Assembly: GCF_900637025.1 (NCBI RefSeq)
Contig: NZ_LR134336.1
Coordinates: 1,008,001-1,072,000 of the forward strand
Source of the DNA: Streptococcus oralis ATCC 35037
Lineage (GTDB): Bacteria > Bacillota > Bacilli > Lactobacillales > Streptococcaceae
Length of the DNA: 64,000 nt
Reading direction: 5' to 3'
Within the stretch, counting starts at the first letter, position 1. Every line of letters starts with the position of its first letter. Under the pieces are notes generated by a model, which was given only the letters and a program-made list of their open reading frames with translations, was not told the DNA's origin and searched no databases. Position numbers and translations under genes: made by a program. Positions 46,462 through 55,254 of this stretch are shown piece by piece.

Positions 46462-47514
46462 TTACGTTGTATAGAAATCTATCGACAAATCGCTATCAGA
46501 CTCATATTTTTTCCAAGCTAAACTGAAGCCATAATAATCTTCAAATTCAGGGTGCCAGTCATAATAAAGAGGGACACGACTATACTTTCTTGCTACAACT
46601 TCGTCTTCAAATTCTGGAGACTCCCCTGCAGTAATACCAAATTGAAGACCATTTAGTTCCCAAGTATTTCCCCAAACGTTTTCATCAGAGAGAACATCGA
46701 TCCATCTAGAAGCATCAATATCAAAATCTGCACATAATTCCAGTTCATAGAATTTTCTACAGTTAATCTCTGAAGGTTTTATATAAAGGGCGCTATCAAC
46801 TTGGTATTTTTTATCTTTGACTTGAATCTGTGTGATTTTCATTGGAATCGGAACTCCATTTAATTCTAACCAGAAATATCCTAAAGGAGTTTTGATACTA
46901 TAATATGTTTGCTGAGAGTTGGGGTTAGCATTTTTAGAGCAAACATCTAGAATTCTTCCTAACTTTTTTAAATTTCTAAAAACGTTTTTCGAAGTGATTG
47001 GGTCGAAATGTGAATACCTACGAATGACACGTTTTAACTTTTCAACAGGAAAAGTGATATCCTTTGGTAGGGCATGATACTTCTGTACAACTAAAGCAGT
47101 TTTTTCAGTATTTTCCTTCCCCACTGGGACAACAACAGCGTGTCCTATATGGATATTTGGGTCATCACAGATATAAGTATAACCATTCCCTCCCTCCTGA
47201 AATTCAACCACAACAAGATTTAACTCTTGATCTGGATCAAAGAGAGGCTCTACCTTTTCTACTTCTTGGCGCTCATAAAAAGTAAAGTGATCTCCATCCC
47301 CGTCTTCGCCAAAAACCATGAAACTGCCACACTCAGGGCACTTCCACATATAAAATGACGCTTCAGAAATATCATCGTAAGAAATTTTATTATGGTCGTC
47401 AGCTTTATTTATGATTTCTTCAAACAACTCATCCGAATAAACTGAATAAGCATTTGGATCGGGCGCTCGGTGGTCATTCATTGCTTGCCCACATTTACAT
47501 GTCCATTTACCCAT
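46462..47514 (-). CDS. Zinc-ribbon protein of unknown function
   Basis: 350 residues. Two Cys pairs, C6-x-C8 and CPEC (59-62), could hold one zinc ribbon in an N-terminal domain. A middle domain (about 88-165) contains YTYICDDPNIHIGHAVVVPVG, reminiscent of the beta-barrel segments that start proteins such as PriA, but this is only a look-alike. The rest is soluble. It sits 8 nt after the nucleotidyltransferase gene and is probably cotranscribed. Not recognised. Confidence 0.7.
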   Translation of the reverse strand: MGKWTCKCGQAMNDHRAPDPNAYSVYSDELFEEIINKADDHNKISYDDISEASFYMWKCPECGSFMVFGEDGDGDHFTFYERQEVEKVEPLFDPDQELNLVVVEFQEGGNGYTYICDDPNIHIGHAVVVPVGKENTEKTALVVQKYHALPKDITFPVEKLKRVIRRYSHFDPITSKNVFRNLKKLGRILDVCSKNANPNSQQTYYSIKTPLGYFWLELNGVPIPMKITQIQVKDKKYQVDSALYIKPSEINCRKFYELELCADFDIDASRWIDVLSDENVWGNTWELNGLQFGITAGESPEFEDEVVARKYSRVPLYYDWHPEFEDYYGFSLAWKKYESDSDLSIDFYTT

Positions 47515-47522
47515 AAAAAACC

Positions 47523-48296
47523 TCAGTCGTGGCCTAATTCTTCAAGGAAAAATTGATTTAGAGCTCTCCAGTCTTTCTTTTCCTCACTAACACTTTGAAC
47601 GTATGCATCTAGCTCTTGGATGTTAGCTAAAATATAATCTTGAATTGGCATTATCGGATCAATTTCCATACCTTCAGGTCCCTTTACCTTGATATCAAGC
47701 AATCTTGATACATGCTCTTTCATCTCATCAGGAAGCAATTCTTTGACCAAATCGTCAAATAAAATTGGAGGAACAGAATGGTATTTTTCAATCCAACGAC
47801 AGGCCAAAATGGGACGCAGCGCATAGAAATACTTTTTAGGCTTGACCTTGCCTCCTGAAAGATACTTATTCATTTGAGTTCTAGCAGTATTCAAGTAATG
47901 ATACAGCATTTTTTTCTCAGAAAAATACTGGTTAGCAAGAGGACGCATGCGCTCGATAAAATCCGTTTGTTGATAAACAATTGGTGACTGTAACCATTCA
48001 AACAGTGTAGGATTTGACTTATAAAGGAGTTTTAAAGTCTTGTCTAAATCCCAGCCACTCACATCCCAAGTATCATCAATTGGTAGCTCGATAACATCGC
48101 GCTGTTCATTCAAACGGAGATAAAAATCCTGCTTGTGTTTATAGATAAATCGCACATCAAAGTCACTATCAGGAGACTCAAATCCCCAAGCACGACTACC
48201 AGACTCAATAGCCCACAAAACTTTTACATCGAAATCACGCTCGATTTCTGCTAATTTTTCCGGTACCAAAACATTCATTTCTTCTTGCGTTTGCAT
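47523..48296 (-). CDS. RlaP-like predicted nucleotidyltransferase (PF10127)
   Basis: 257 residues. The Pol-beta-type active site GSRAWG (33-38) with DFD (45-47) is intact and matches the RlaP group (RNA-ligase-associated predicted nucleotidyltransferase), also called YcgL-like. The helical C-terminus (about 120-250) carries NTARTQMNKYLSGGKVKPKKYFYALRP (as separate blocks). No RNA ligase lies beside it. The ATG has a GAGG site. Probably transfers a nucleotide to an RNA or protein; the target is unknown. Confidence 0.82.
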   Translation of the reverse strand: MQTQEEMNVLVPEKLAEIERDFDVKVLWAIESGSRAWGFESPDSDFDVRFIYKHKQDFYLRLNEQRDVIELPIDDTWDVSGWDLDKTLKLLYKSNPTLFEWLQSPIVYQQTDFIERMRPLANQYFSEKKMLYHYLNTARTQMNKYLSGGKVKPKKYFYALRPILACRWIEKYHSVPPILFDDLVKELLPDEMKEHVSRLLDIKVKGPEGMEIDPIMPIQDYILANIQELDAYVQSVSEEKKDWRALNQFFLEELGHD

Positions 48297-48431
48297 AATA
48301 AAGCCTCGTCTATATTCTGAGCATAAGTAGATGCTAAAATAGGGAATTATAGGAACTAAAAAGAATTATATCACTCTTTCAAAACTACAATCAAATAAAC
48401 TAAACCTTCTATAAGCTTATTCAGACGTTTT

Positions 48432-49382
48432 CTATACCTCAGCCCCTTGAATGACAGAATCTCCATCCTTCCAGTTTCGAGCTATCTCTTCGTCTTTCTG
48501 GAGTTGGTCTACCAGTTCCTCTACGGAGTCAAATTTGACCATATCTCGGACACGGTCCAGCCAGTAGACCATAACTGTCTCACCGTAAATATCGTCTGAA
48601 AAGTCGAAAATATTAACTTCAAAACGTGGTTCTTCTCCATCAAAGGTAACATTTTTTCCAACACTTGCCATTCCACGATATCTCTGACGTTGCACTTCGA
48701 TATCGACTACGTAAACACCGTCTGCCGGCATATAGGTTCGATCTCTTAGGACCAGATTGGCTGTTGGATAACCAATAGTACGCCCACGAGCATTTCCATG
48801 AACGACCATTCCACGAGATGGGAGCGGAGTGCCGAGCAGATGATTGACTTCCTTGACATCTCCATCAAGAATTGCCTGACGAATCCGTGTAGAACTAATC
48901 TTTCCCTTTTCGTCTTCGACCGGAGGAACAATGATGATCTCTCCATCAAAATAATCCTTCAGGTCATCCGCAGTTTTCTTATCAGAGCCAAAAGTATAGT
49001 CAAATCCTGCTACAATAATAGCTGGTTTTAAAGCTCGAACATAGGTATCAAAGAATTCTTGACCCGTTAAACTAGCAAATTTGCTACTAAAGTCAAGTAA
49101 GAAAAGAGCCTCTACCCCATGCCATTTCATCTTGTGCTCTCGTTCCTCGTGATTGACGATATGGAGCATAAGCTCAGGTTGGTAAGGTTGCAAGGCAAGT
49201 TTTGGCGACTCTGTAAAGGTCATTACGACAACCGGCAGATAATCCTTCATAGAAGCCTTACTGGCCACTTCAAAAAGTTTCTGATGTCCCTTGTGGATGC
49301 CATCAAAATAACCTAGTACAAGGACTGTTTTCCCTGGTACTGCAATATCTTTTTCGTTCTTAATAGGTACTGTTGTAATCAT
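48432..49382 (-). CDS. ribF: Bifunctional riboflavin kinase/FAD synthetase
   Basis: 316 residues. N-terminal adenylyltransferase domain with GYFDGIHKGHQ (about 24-34) and the ISSTRIRQAI block, C-terminal riboflavin-kinase domain with GRTIGYPTANL (about 200-210) and the beta barrel. Makes FMN and FAD. A TGATATAAT box ends 6 nt before the ATG and no ribosome site is present, so a leaderless mRNA is predicted. Single gene. Confidence 0.97.
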   Translation of the reverse strand: MITTVPIKNEKDIAVPGKTVLVLGYFDGIHKGHQKLFEVASKASMKDYLPVVVMTFTESPKLALQPYQPELMLHIVNHEEREHKMKWHGVEALFLLDFSSKFASLTGQEFFDTYVRALKPAIIVAGFDYTFGSDKKTADDLKDYFDGEIIIVPPVEDEKGKISSTRIRQAILDGDVKEVNHLLGTPLPSRGMVVHGNARGRTIGYPTANLVLRDRTYMPADGVYVVDIEVQRQRYRGMASVGKNVTFDGEEPRFEVNIFDFSDDIYGETVMVYWLDRVRDMVKFDSVEELVDQLQKDEEIARNWKDGDSVIQGAEV

Positions 49383-49388
49383 GAAACT

Positions 49389-49397
49389 ATTATATCA
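49389..49397 (-). promoter_or_regulatory. Extended -10 promoter of ribF, placed for a leaderless mRNA
   Basis: The minus strand reads TGATATAAT, AGTTTC, then the ATG at 49382. The spacing is the same as at mutY, coaB and tex. Confidence 0.6.
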
Positions 49398-49484
49398 TAG
49401 AGAAAGTCTTTTCGCTAAGAGGAAATCCCAAATGTCGTTTTTTGCGCCTGAACTGACCGTAAGAGAAAATTTAGGGCTTTAGTT

Positions 49485-49516
49485 TTAAAAAATAGCACCT
49501 CCTAAGAGATGCTATC
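49485..49516 (-). terminator. Terminator of the rnc-smc operon
   Basis: On the minus strand ATAGCATCTC and GAGGTGCTAT flank TTAG and are followed by a T run. Confidence 0.85.
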
Positions 49517-49525
49517 GTTTGGTAA

Positions 49526-52500
49526 CTAGTTTACTGTTTCTTCCAAGTCTTTTAACTTAACCGAAACAATCTTGGACACACCTGATTCTTGCATGGTAAC
49601 TCCATAGATAGAGTCTGCTGCCGCCATCGTTCCCTTACGGTGGGTCACGACGATAAACTGACTATCCTTATCAAAGCGGTTGAGATAATCCCCAAAACGT
49701 TTGACATTGGCTTCGTCTAGTGCCGCCTCTACCTCATCCAAGATAACAAAAGGAATGGTCTTAACTCGGATAATGGAGAAGAGCAGAGCCAGAGCAGATA
49801 GGGCTTTTTCACCACCACTCATGAGGTTGAGAGACTGGATTTTCTTACCTGGTGGTTGAACAGAAATCTCCACACCAGCTGTTAAAAGATCGCCCTCAGT
49901 TAATATCAAGTCTGCCTGACCTCCACCAAACATCTGTCTAAAGGTCACTTTAAAGGACTCACGAATCGCCTCAAAAGTTGATTTAAAGCGTTCCTTAACC
50001 TCATCATTCATCTCTGTGATGGTCTCAAGGAGCAGGTTTTTCGCAGACAAAATATCATCTCGTTGGCTATTTAGGAAATCCAAACGATTGTGGACTTCTT
50101 CGTACTGTTCAATAGCATCCAAATTGACTGGACCGAGTGAGCGAATAGCCTTCTCAAGATCTTTAACCTCTTGCTCCGCCAGAGTGAGATTTTCCAGTTC
50201 ATGAGCCTTTTCTAGAGCCTCTGTGTAGCTGATCTGGTACTGGTCAGTTAATTGAGCTTGTAGATAGCGCAAGCGTTCGCTGACCTTTTCCTTCTTAGCT
50301 TCAGCACGCGTTTGCTTGCGAATCCACTCTTCGTTCTGCTGGCGAGCCTGATCCAAATGGCTGGCAATATCATCCAGCTGGCCTTCGATATCATCCAACT
50401 CAAACTGCTTGCGTATCAAACCTTGTTGGAGGTTTGTTTTCTGAGTTTTGGCCTCTTCCACCTGCTGACTGAGCAAATCCGTATCCACTTTCTCAAGATT
50501 ATCAACCTTTTCTTGGAGAAGGCGCTGGATTTCCTCTTGTTCGAGATTGAGGTTATCCAATTCCTTACCTAGGCGTTCAATATCAGTCACTTCATACCGC
50601 TTTTGTCCTTGCAGTTCTGACTTAAGCAAGCGTGCTTGCGCTACTTGTTCCTGCAAGTTTTGATAACGTTCTTGAATAGCGTTTTTATTAGACTTAATCT
50701 CTTCAATCTCAGCTTCCAGATTTTGCTTTTCACTGGCGATAGTAGCGAGGCGCTCTTGGCATTTTTCCTTGTCCGCTTGCCAATCTCCTTCAGATAGGCG
50801 ATTTAATTCCTCTTCTTGAAGTTTCAAAAGTGTTTCTAACTCTTCGACCTGCTGATTGGTTTGTTGATAAGCTAGGTACAAGCCTTGCTCCTGAATACGA
50901 GCTTGCTCACCCTGAGATTTGATAGCTTCTAATCTTTCTGTTAATACCGCCATCTCATCTTGCAAGGTCTTCAAACTGGCTTCTTCTGACCGCAAGTCAG
51001 CTTCTTCTTCAGCAATTTCTTTTTGTAATTGCTCTAGTTCTGGCTTGATGAAGATACTGTTATTTTGACGATTAGCACCACCCGCGTAGGAACCACCTGT
51101 ACGCAACTCTGTCCCATCTAGTGTCACCATGCGAACCTGATAACGAACTTGGCGAGCTGCCGTACGCGCGTGTTCTACTGTGTCAAAGATAGCCGTCGTA
51201 GCTAACAAATTCTTAAAAATGGCTTCTAGTCTCTTGTCAAACGACACCAACTCATCTGCCATTCCCAGAAATCCTGGACTTGCTGCGATAGCATCTTGAT
51301 TCTGACTAGAAATCGTACGAGCCTTGATCGTCGTCAATGGAAGAAAGGTTGCACGACCAGCTCTGTTACGTTTTAGGAAATCAATCGCCTTTGTTGCCGC
51401 GTTTTCATCTTCTACAATGATATGCTGACTGCTAGCTCCAAGTGCAATCTCCAAAGCAGTTTGATAATGCACATCAAAGGTCAAATGTTCACTGACTGCA
51501 CCAATGATCCCACCAAGACGGGCTTTTTCTTGAAGAACACTCTTAACACCCGCATAAAAATTACTATGATTTCTTAGGATGTTTTCCAAACTCTGGGCTC
51601 GAGCCTGCTTGTTTTTGAGACTATCCAGACGGTCAAAGAGTTGACTCTGCTGGGCTTGGTAAGAAACTTTCTGCTTCTCTTGTTCCTTGGCACTAGCTTG
51701 GTAGTCTGCCAATAATTTTTGAACTTTCTCCTTGGCGGTTTCAAGCTCAGCCTGCTGTTGACTAGCCTTCTCTTTAGCTGTAGCCAGTTGTTCTTTCAAT
51801 TTCTCAAGTTGATCTGCTTGTTTTTGAGATAATTGACGGCTGTTTTCCAACTCATTCTCGATACGGGTCAACTGGTTTGAGACATCCGCTTCTTCTTGTA
51901 AAAGCGCCACAAAACGTTCACGCAAGAGCTCGATCATTTGGTCAGGATCATCTGAAAAAGCTAGCAATTCTGCTTCTAGGCGATTGAGTTCCTTGTTATT
52001 TTCAGCTAGATTTTCCTCTAACTGTGCCAAGTTCTCTTCTTTTTCAGATTTCTCTTTACTTAGAGTCTTTCTCTTGTCTTCCAAAGCAGTCAAACGGGCT
52101 TGTGCTTCTTGTTGATTAAGGGCTACTTGCTCAGATTCCAGTTTTGATAAGGCTAATTTTCGCTCTAAATCACTGATCAGATTCGTCAGATCCATCAAGC
52201 TTCCTTGGTCTTTAGCCATTTCAGCTTGGAGATCTTGGCGTTTCTTTTTAAGAGTTTGATTTTCTTCCTCTAACTCTTCACGTTTTTGGTAATAACTGGT
52301 CAAGAGTTCCTGAACCTGCGTTAGTTCTTCTTCTGTCAGCTCTAGTTCAGCCTTGTTTTCCTTGATTTGGGCAACCAGTACATCCAAATAAATCGTCTTG
52401 CGTTGACCATCCAAGTCGAGAAACTTACGAGCATTCTCGGCTTGTTTTGCAAGGGGCTTGATTTGATTGTTCAACTCATAGATAATGTCCTCTAAGCGGT

Positions 52501-53065
52501 CGAGATTGTCTTGAGTTTGTTGCAGTTTGCTTTCTGTTTCTTTTCGACGAGTCTTGTATTTTAAAACTCCCGCAGCTTCTTCAAAAATAGCACGGCGTTC
52601 CTCTGGCTTGGAATTAAAAATCTCCTCAACCTTCCCTTGGGAAATGATGGAGAAGGAATCCCTTCCCAAACCTGTATCCAAGAAAAGGTCGTGCACATCA
52701 CGCAAGCGAACTTTCTTGCCATCAATTCGATACTCGCTATCACCACTACGATAGATATGACGTTCTACCTTAATGATTTGCCCCGCATCCTTGATAAAAC
52801 CATCTTCATTGTCCAAGGTCACGACAACAGAGGCATAATTGAGCGGTTTGCGACTTTCAGTCCCAGCAAAAATGACATCAGGCATCTTACCCCCACGCAG
52901 ACTCTTGACACTGGACTCTCCCAAGGCCCATCGCAGACTTTCCGTGATATTTGACTTCCCAGAACCATTGGGCCCAACGACAGCTGTCACACCTTGGTCA
53001 AAGACGACCTTGGTCTTGTCAGCAAAGGACTTGAATCCCTGAATCTCAATCTCCTTTAAATACAT
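49526..53065 (-). CDS. smc: Chromosome partition ATPase SMC
   Basis: 1179 residues. N-terminal Walker [10 protein letters not shown] (about 32-40), first coiled coil (about 170-500), hinge (about 505-680, with [11 protein letters not shown] and [11 protein letters not shown]), second coiled coil (about 680-1010) and C-terminal head with signature [16 protein letters not shown] and Walker [14 protein letters not shown]. Works with ScpA and ScpB to compact and separate chromosomes. Overlaps rnc by 10 nt. Confidence 0.98.
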   Translation of the reverse strand: MYLKEIEIQGFKSFADKTKVVFDQGVTAVVGPNGSGKSNITESLRWALGESSVKSLRGGKMPDVIFAGTESRKPLNYASVVVTLDNEDGFIKDAGQIIKVERHIYRSGDSEYRIDGKKVRLRDVHDLFLDTGLGRDSFSIISQGKVEEIFNSKPEERRAIFEEAAGVLKYKTRRKETESKLQQTQDNLDRLEDIIYELNNQIKPLAKQAENARKFLDLDGQRKTIYLDVLVAQIKENKAELELTEEELTQVQELLTSYYQKREELEEENQTLKKKRQDLQAEMAKDQGSLMDLTNLISDLERKLALSKLESEQVALNQQEAQARLTALEDKRKTLSKEKSEKEENLAQLEENLAENNKELNRLEAELLAFSDDPDQMIELLRERFVALLQEEADVSNQLTRIENELENSRQLSQKQADQLEKLKEQLATAKEKASQQQAELETAKEKVQKLLADYQASAKEQEKQKVSYQAQQSQLFDRLDSLKNKQARAQSLENILRNHSNFYAGVKSVLQEKARLGGIIGAVSEHLTFDVHYQTALEIALGASSQHIIVEDENAATKAIDFLKRNRAGRATFLPLTTIKARTISSQNQDAIAASPGFLGMADELVSFDKRLEAIFKNLLATTAIFDTVEHARTAARQVRYQVRMVTLDGTELRTGGSYAGGANRQNNSIFIKPELEQLQKEIAEEEADLRSEEASLKTLQDEMAVLTERLEAIKSQGEQARIQEQGLYLAYQQTNQQVEELETLLKLQEEELNRLSEGDWQADKEKCQERLATIASEKQNLEAEIEEIKSNKNAIQERYQNLQEQVAQARLLKSELQGQKRYEVTDIERLGKELDNLNLEQEEIQRLLQEKVDNLEKVDTDLLSQQVEEAKTQKTNLQQGLIRKQFELDDIEGQLDDIASHLDQARQQNEEWIRKQTRAEAKKEKVSERLRYLQAQLTDQYQISYTEALEKAHELENLTLAEQEVKDLEKAIRSLGPVNLDAIEQYEEVHNRLDFLNSQRDDILSAKNLLLETITEMNDEVKERFKSTFEAIRESFKVTFRQMFGGGQADLILTEGDLLTAGVEISVQPPGKKIQSLNLMSGGEKALSALALLFSIIRVKTIPFVILDEVEAALDEANVKRFGDYLNRFDKDSQFIVVTHRKGTMAAADSIYGVTMQESGVSKIVSVKLKDLEETVN

Positions 53066-53754
53066 GAATCCAGCCCTTTCTCAACTGCATTTTTGGCGGC
53101 CTCTTGTTCTGCCAATTTTTTAGAACGACCTTGACCTTTTCCGATACTCTTGCCCTCAACCAGAACTTCTACATCAAAAACCTTGTCATGGGCAGGTCCC
53201 GTTTCAGAGGTCACCTGGTAACGAATATCTACATCTCCATTGACCTGGAGCAACTCTTGCAGGTGTGTCTTGTAATCCTTAATCATTTCAAAGTCACCTG
53301 CTTCAACCTTGGGGATCATGACCTGATAGATAAACTCTTTTACTCTAGCAACATCCTTGTCTAAAAGCAAAGCACCCAGAAAGGCTTCAAAGGCATCACC
53401 AAGAATGGTGTCACGATTGCGACCACCAGACTTTTCTTCTCCTTTTCCTAGCTTGATAAACTGATCAAACTGGCAATCACGCGCAAAACCAGCCAAACTT
53501 TCCTCACGGACAATCATGGCACGGAGCTTGGACAAATCTCCCTCTGGTTTCTTAGGATATTTTTTATACAGATATTCTGAAATCAATAATTGCAGAACAG
53601 CGTCTCCTAAAAATTCCAAGCGTTCATTGTGTGAAATTTTTAAGAGGCGGTGCTCATTGGCATAACTCGTATGAGTAAAGGCCGTTTCCAGTAAGTTTTT
53701 GTCTGCAAATTCGATTGCAAAACGCTTCTTTAGTACAGTTTGTAATTCTTTCAT
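53056..53754 (-). CDS. rnc: Ribonuclease III
   Basis: 232 residues. The catalytic signature [11 protein letters not shown] (about 43-53) and the second acidic site [10 protein letters not shown] (about 116-125), followed by a double-stranded RNA-binding domain (about 160-229). Processes rRNA and many double-stranded RNAs. First gene of the rnc-smc pair. Confidence 0.97.
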   Translation of the reverse strand: MKELQTVLKKRFAIEFADKNLLETAFTHTSYANEHRLLKISHNERLEFLGDAVLQLLISEYLYKKYPKKPEGDLSKLRAMIVREESLAGFARDCQFDQFIKLGKGEEKSGGRNRDTILGDAFEAFLGALLLDKDVARVKEFIYQVMIPKVEAGDFEMIKDYKTHLQELLQVNGDVDIRYQVTSETGPAHDKVFDVEVLVEGKSIGKGQGRSKKLAEQEAAKNAVEKGLDSCI

Positions 53755-53788
53755 ACCAACCTCTTTCTAACTGATAACAGTCTCTTTT

Positions 53789-53797
53789 ATTATATCA
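53789..53797 (-). promoter_or_regulatory. Extended -10 promoter of rnc-smc
   Basis: The minus strand reads TGATATAAT, 34 nt before the rnc ATG, just after a terminator hairpin. Confidence 0.6.
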
Positions 53798-53838
53798 AAA
53801 AAAGCCCCCTTAGTCACTTTAAAACGGGAGTGAAGGGG
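53797..53838 (-). terminator. Hairpin with T run between tRNA-Arg and rnc
   Basis: CCCCTTCACT and AGTGACTAAGGGG pair (with a small bulge) on the minus strand and end in GGCTTTTTTT. It is a second stop after the tRNA terminator. Confidence 0.65.
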
Positions 53839-53898
53839 ATTTGAACATTTTTTAGAACAAACTTTTCATTTTTAGGGGAAAACTTGGGGCGAGATAAA

Positions 53899-53920
53899 GA
53901 AAAAAGCCTTATTTAAGGCT
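53899..53920 (-). terminator. Terminator of tRNA-Arg
   Basis: AGCCTTA-AA-TAAGGCT followed by TTTTT on the minus strand, about 18 nt after the tRNA 3' end. Confidence 0.85.
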
Positions 53921-53937
53921 TTCATAGGCTTTTCACA

Positions 53938-54010
53938 TCCACCCTGAGGGAATCGAACCCCCATCTCAAGAACCGGAATCTTACGTGATATCCATTACAC
54001 TAAGGGTGGA
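53938..54010 (-). tRNA. tRNA-Arg (anticodon CCG)
   Basis: 73 nt on the minus strand. The acceptor stem pairs TCCACCC with GGGTGGA; the anticodon stem TAAGA/TCTTG encloses TTCCGGT with anticodon CCG; the T arm has GGGGG-TTCGATT-CCCTC. The 3' CCA is not encoded and must be added. It reads CGG arginine codons, which are rare in low-GC genomes. It has its own promoter and terminator. Confidence 0.95.
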
Positions 54011-54020
54011 AACTTGTCTT

Positions 54021-54049
54021 ATTATAACAGAAATTTGCTCTAATAACAA
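54021..54049 (-). promoter_or_regulatory. Promoter of tRNA-Arg
   Basis: TTGTTA, 17 nt, then TATAAT (preceded by TGT) on the minus strand; transcription would begin 2-4 nt before the tRNA. Confidence 0.75.
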
Positions 54050-54076
54050 GTTTTTTATGGCTAGACTAAGCGTCCA

Positions 54077-55063
54077 TTAGTGGGAAGCATCCCCGTTCCA
54101 GATAGAGTTTTTCACGATAACATAATCAACGTGTTTGAGGTCAGCAACCTTGCGTCCACCTGCATAGGAAATAGCACTTTGCAAGTCCTGCTCCATCTCA
54201 GTAAGGGTGTCTTGCAAGTGTCCTTTGGCAGGAAGTAAGATGCGCTTACCTTCCACATTTTTATAGGCTCCTTTTTGATATTGAGAAGCTGAACCATAGT
54301 ATTCTTTGAGCTGTTCGCCATCAACTTCAATCGTTTTCCCTGGGCTTTCGATATGTCCTGCAAAAAGGGAACCAATCATAACCATGCTGGCACCGAAACG
54401 GATAGACTTAGCAATATCGCCATGAGTACGAATCCCACCATCAGCGATGATCGGTTTACGCGCAGCTTTTGCACACCAGCGTAGGGCAGCCAACTGCCAG
54501 CCACCTGTACCAAAACCTGTCTTGACCTTGGTGATACAAACCTTACCAGGACCGATTCCAACCTTAGTAGCATCCGCACCGGCATTTTCCAATTCACGAA
54601 CAGCTTCTGGTGTTCCTACGTTGCCAGCAATGACAAAAGTATTTGGTAATTCTTTCTTGATGTGTTGAATCATAGAAATCACGCTATCCGCATGACCATG
54701 AGCAATGTCAATCGTGATATACTCAGGAGCATCAGCCTTGAGTTGGCTAACAAAATCATACTCGTAATCCTTAACACCAACAGAAATGGAAGCAATGAGC
54801 CCTTGATCGTGCATACGTTTGATAAAAGGAATGCGCCCCGCTTCATCAAAGCGGTGCATAATGTAAAAGTAACCGCCTTTAGCCAGTTGCTCTGCTACGT
54901 TCTCATCCAAAATCGTCTGCATATTTGCAGGTACAACAGGTAGTTTAAAAGAGTGATTTCCAAGTGTGACACTCGTGTCTGCTTCTGCACGGCTTTTAAT
55001 GACACATTTATTTGGGATCAACTGAATATCTTCGTAATCAAAAATTGGAAATTCATTTAACAT
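54077..55063 (-). CDS. guaC: GMP reductase
   Basis: 328 residues, IMPDH/GMPR barrel. The loop with catalytic Cys reads [15 protein letters not shown] (about 169-183), and phosphate-binding blocks [14 protein letters not shown] and GSLFAGH follow. Reduces GMP to IMP and ammonia, returning guanine nucleotides to the adenine branch. It has a strong promoter, a likely PurR box and a short leader with a five-codon ORF. Its own ribosome site is weak. Confidence 0.97.
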   Translation of the reverse strand: MLNEFPIFDYEDIQLIPNKCVIKSRAEADTSVTLGNHSFKLPVVPANMQTILDENVAEQLAKGGYFYIMHRFDEAGRIPFIKRMHDQGLIASISVGVKDYEYDFVSQLKADAPEYITIDIAHGHADSVISMIQHIKKELPNTFVIAGNVGTPEAVRELENAGADATKVGIGPGKVCITKVKTGFGTGGWQLAALRWCAKAARKPIIADGGIRTHGDIAKSIRFGASMVMIGSLFAGHIESPGKTIEVDGEQLKEYYGSASQYQKGAYKNVEGKRILLPAKGHLQDTLTEMEQDLQSAISYAGGRKVADLKHVDYVIVKNSIWNGDASH

Positions 55064-55091
55064 ATCGATGTCTCGTTTCTTTTGTAATGAC

Positions 55092-55109
55092 CTACCTATG
55101 CTTGCGCAT
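55092..55109 (-). promoter_or_regulatory. Five-codon ORF and GNRA hairpin in the guaC leader
   Basis: The leader contains AAAGG, 7 nt, then ATG CGC AAG CAT AGG TAG (peptide MRKHR). The start codon lies in a small hairpin ATGC-GCAA-GCAT with a GNRA loop. This could be a leader peptide or structured element that tunes guaC expression. Confidence 0.4.
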
Positions 55110-55141
55110 CTCTACGCCTTTTTCCGACGTTTCCTTGATTA

Positions 55142-55170
55142 ATTATAAACCAAAGTACAGTTTTTGTCAA
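55142..55170 (-). promoter_or_regulatory. Consensus promoter of guaC
   Basis: TTGACA, exactly 17 nt, then TATAAT on the minus strand. The transcript would start near 55135, leaving a leader of about 72 nt. Confidence 0.88.
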
Positions 55171-55192
55171 ATATTTTTAATAATCAAATTAT

Positions 55193-55205
55193 ATTGTTCG
55201 GGAAT
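55193..55205 (-). promoter_or_regulatory. Candidate PurR box upstream of guaC
   Basis: The minus strand reads ATTCCCGAACAAT, 12 of 13 to AWWWCCGAACWWT, centred about 64 nt before the start, upstream of the -35. This position fits PurR acting as an activator, as in Lactococcus. Confidence 0.6.
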
Positions 55206-55215
55206 TGCTTATATA

Positions 55216-55254
55216 AATATCAAAAAAGTGAAGGGATTATTTTCTCCCCACTTC
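55216..55254 (-). terminator. Terminator after mcrC
   Basis: AAGTG-GGG ... CCC-TT-CACTT around the mcrC stop codon forms a hairpin followed by TTTTTT on the minus strand. Confidence 0.65.

Noticed and set aside
53797..53838. Second tRNA or small RNA near tRNA-Arg
   Set aside because: The sequence folds as a single hairpin with a T run, typical of a terminator; no clover-leaf can be formed.
55064..55135. Purine riboswitch before guaC
   Set aside because: The conserved purine-aptamer joining sequences are absent and the leader is too short for aptamer plus expression platform.
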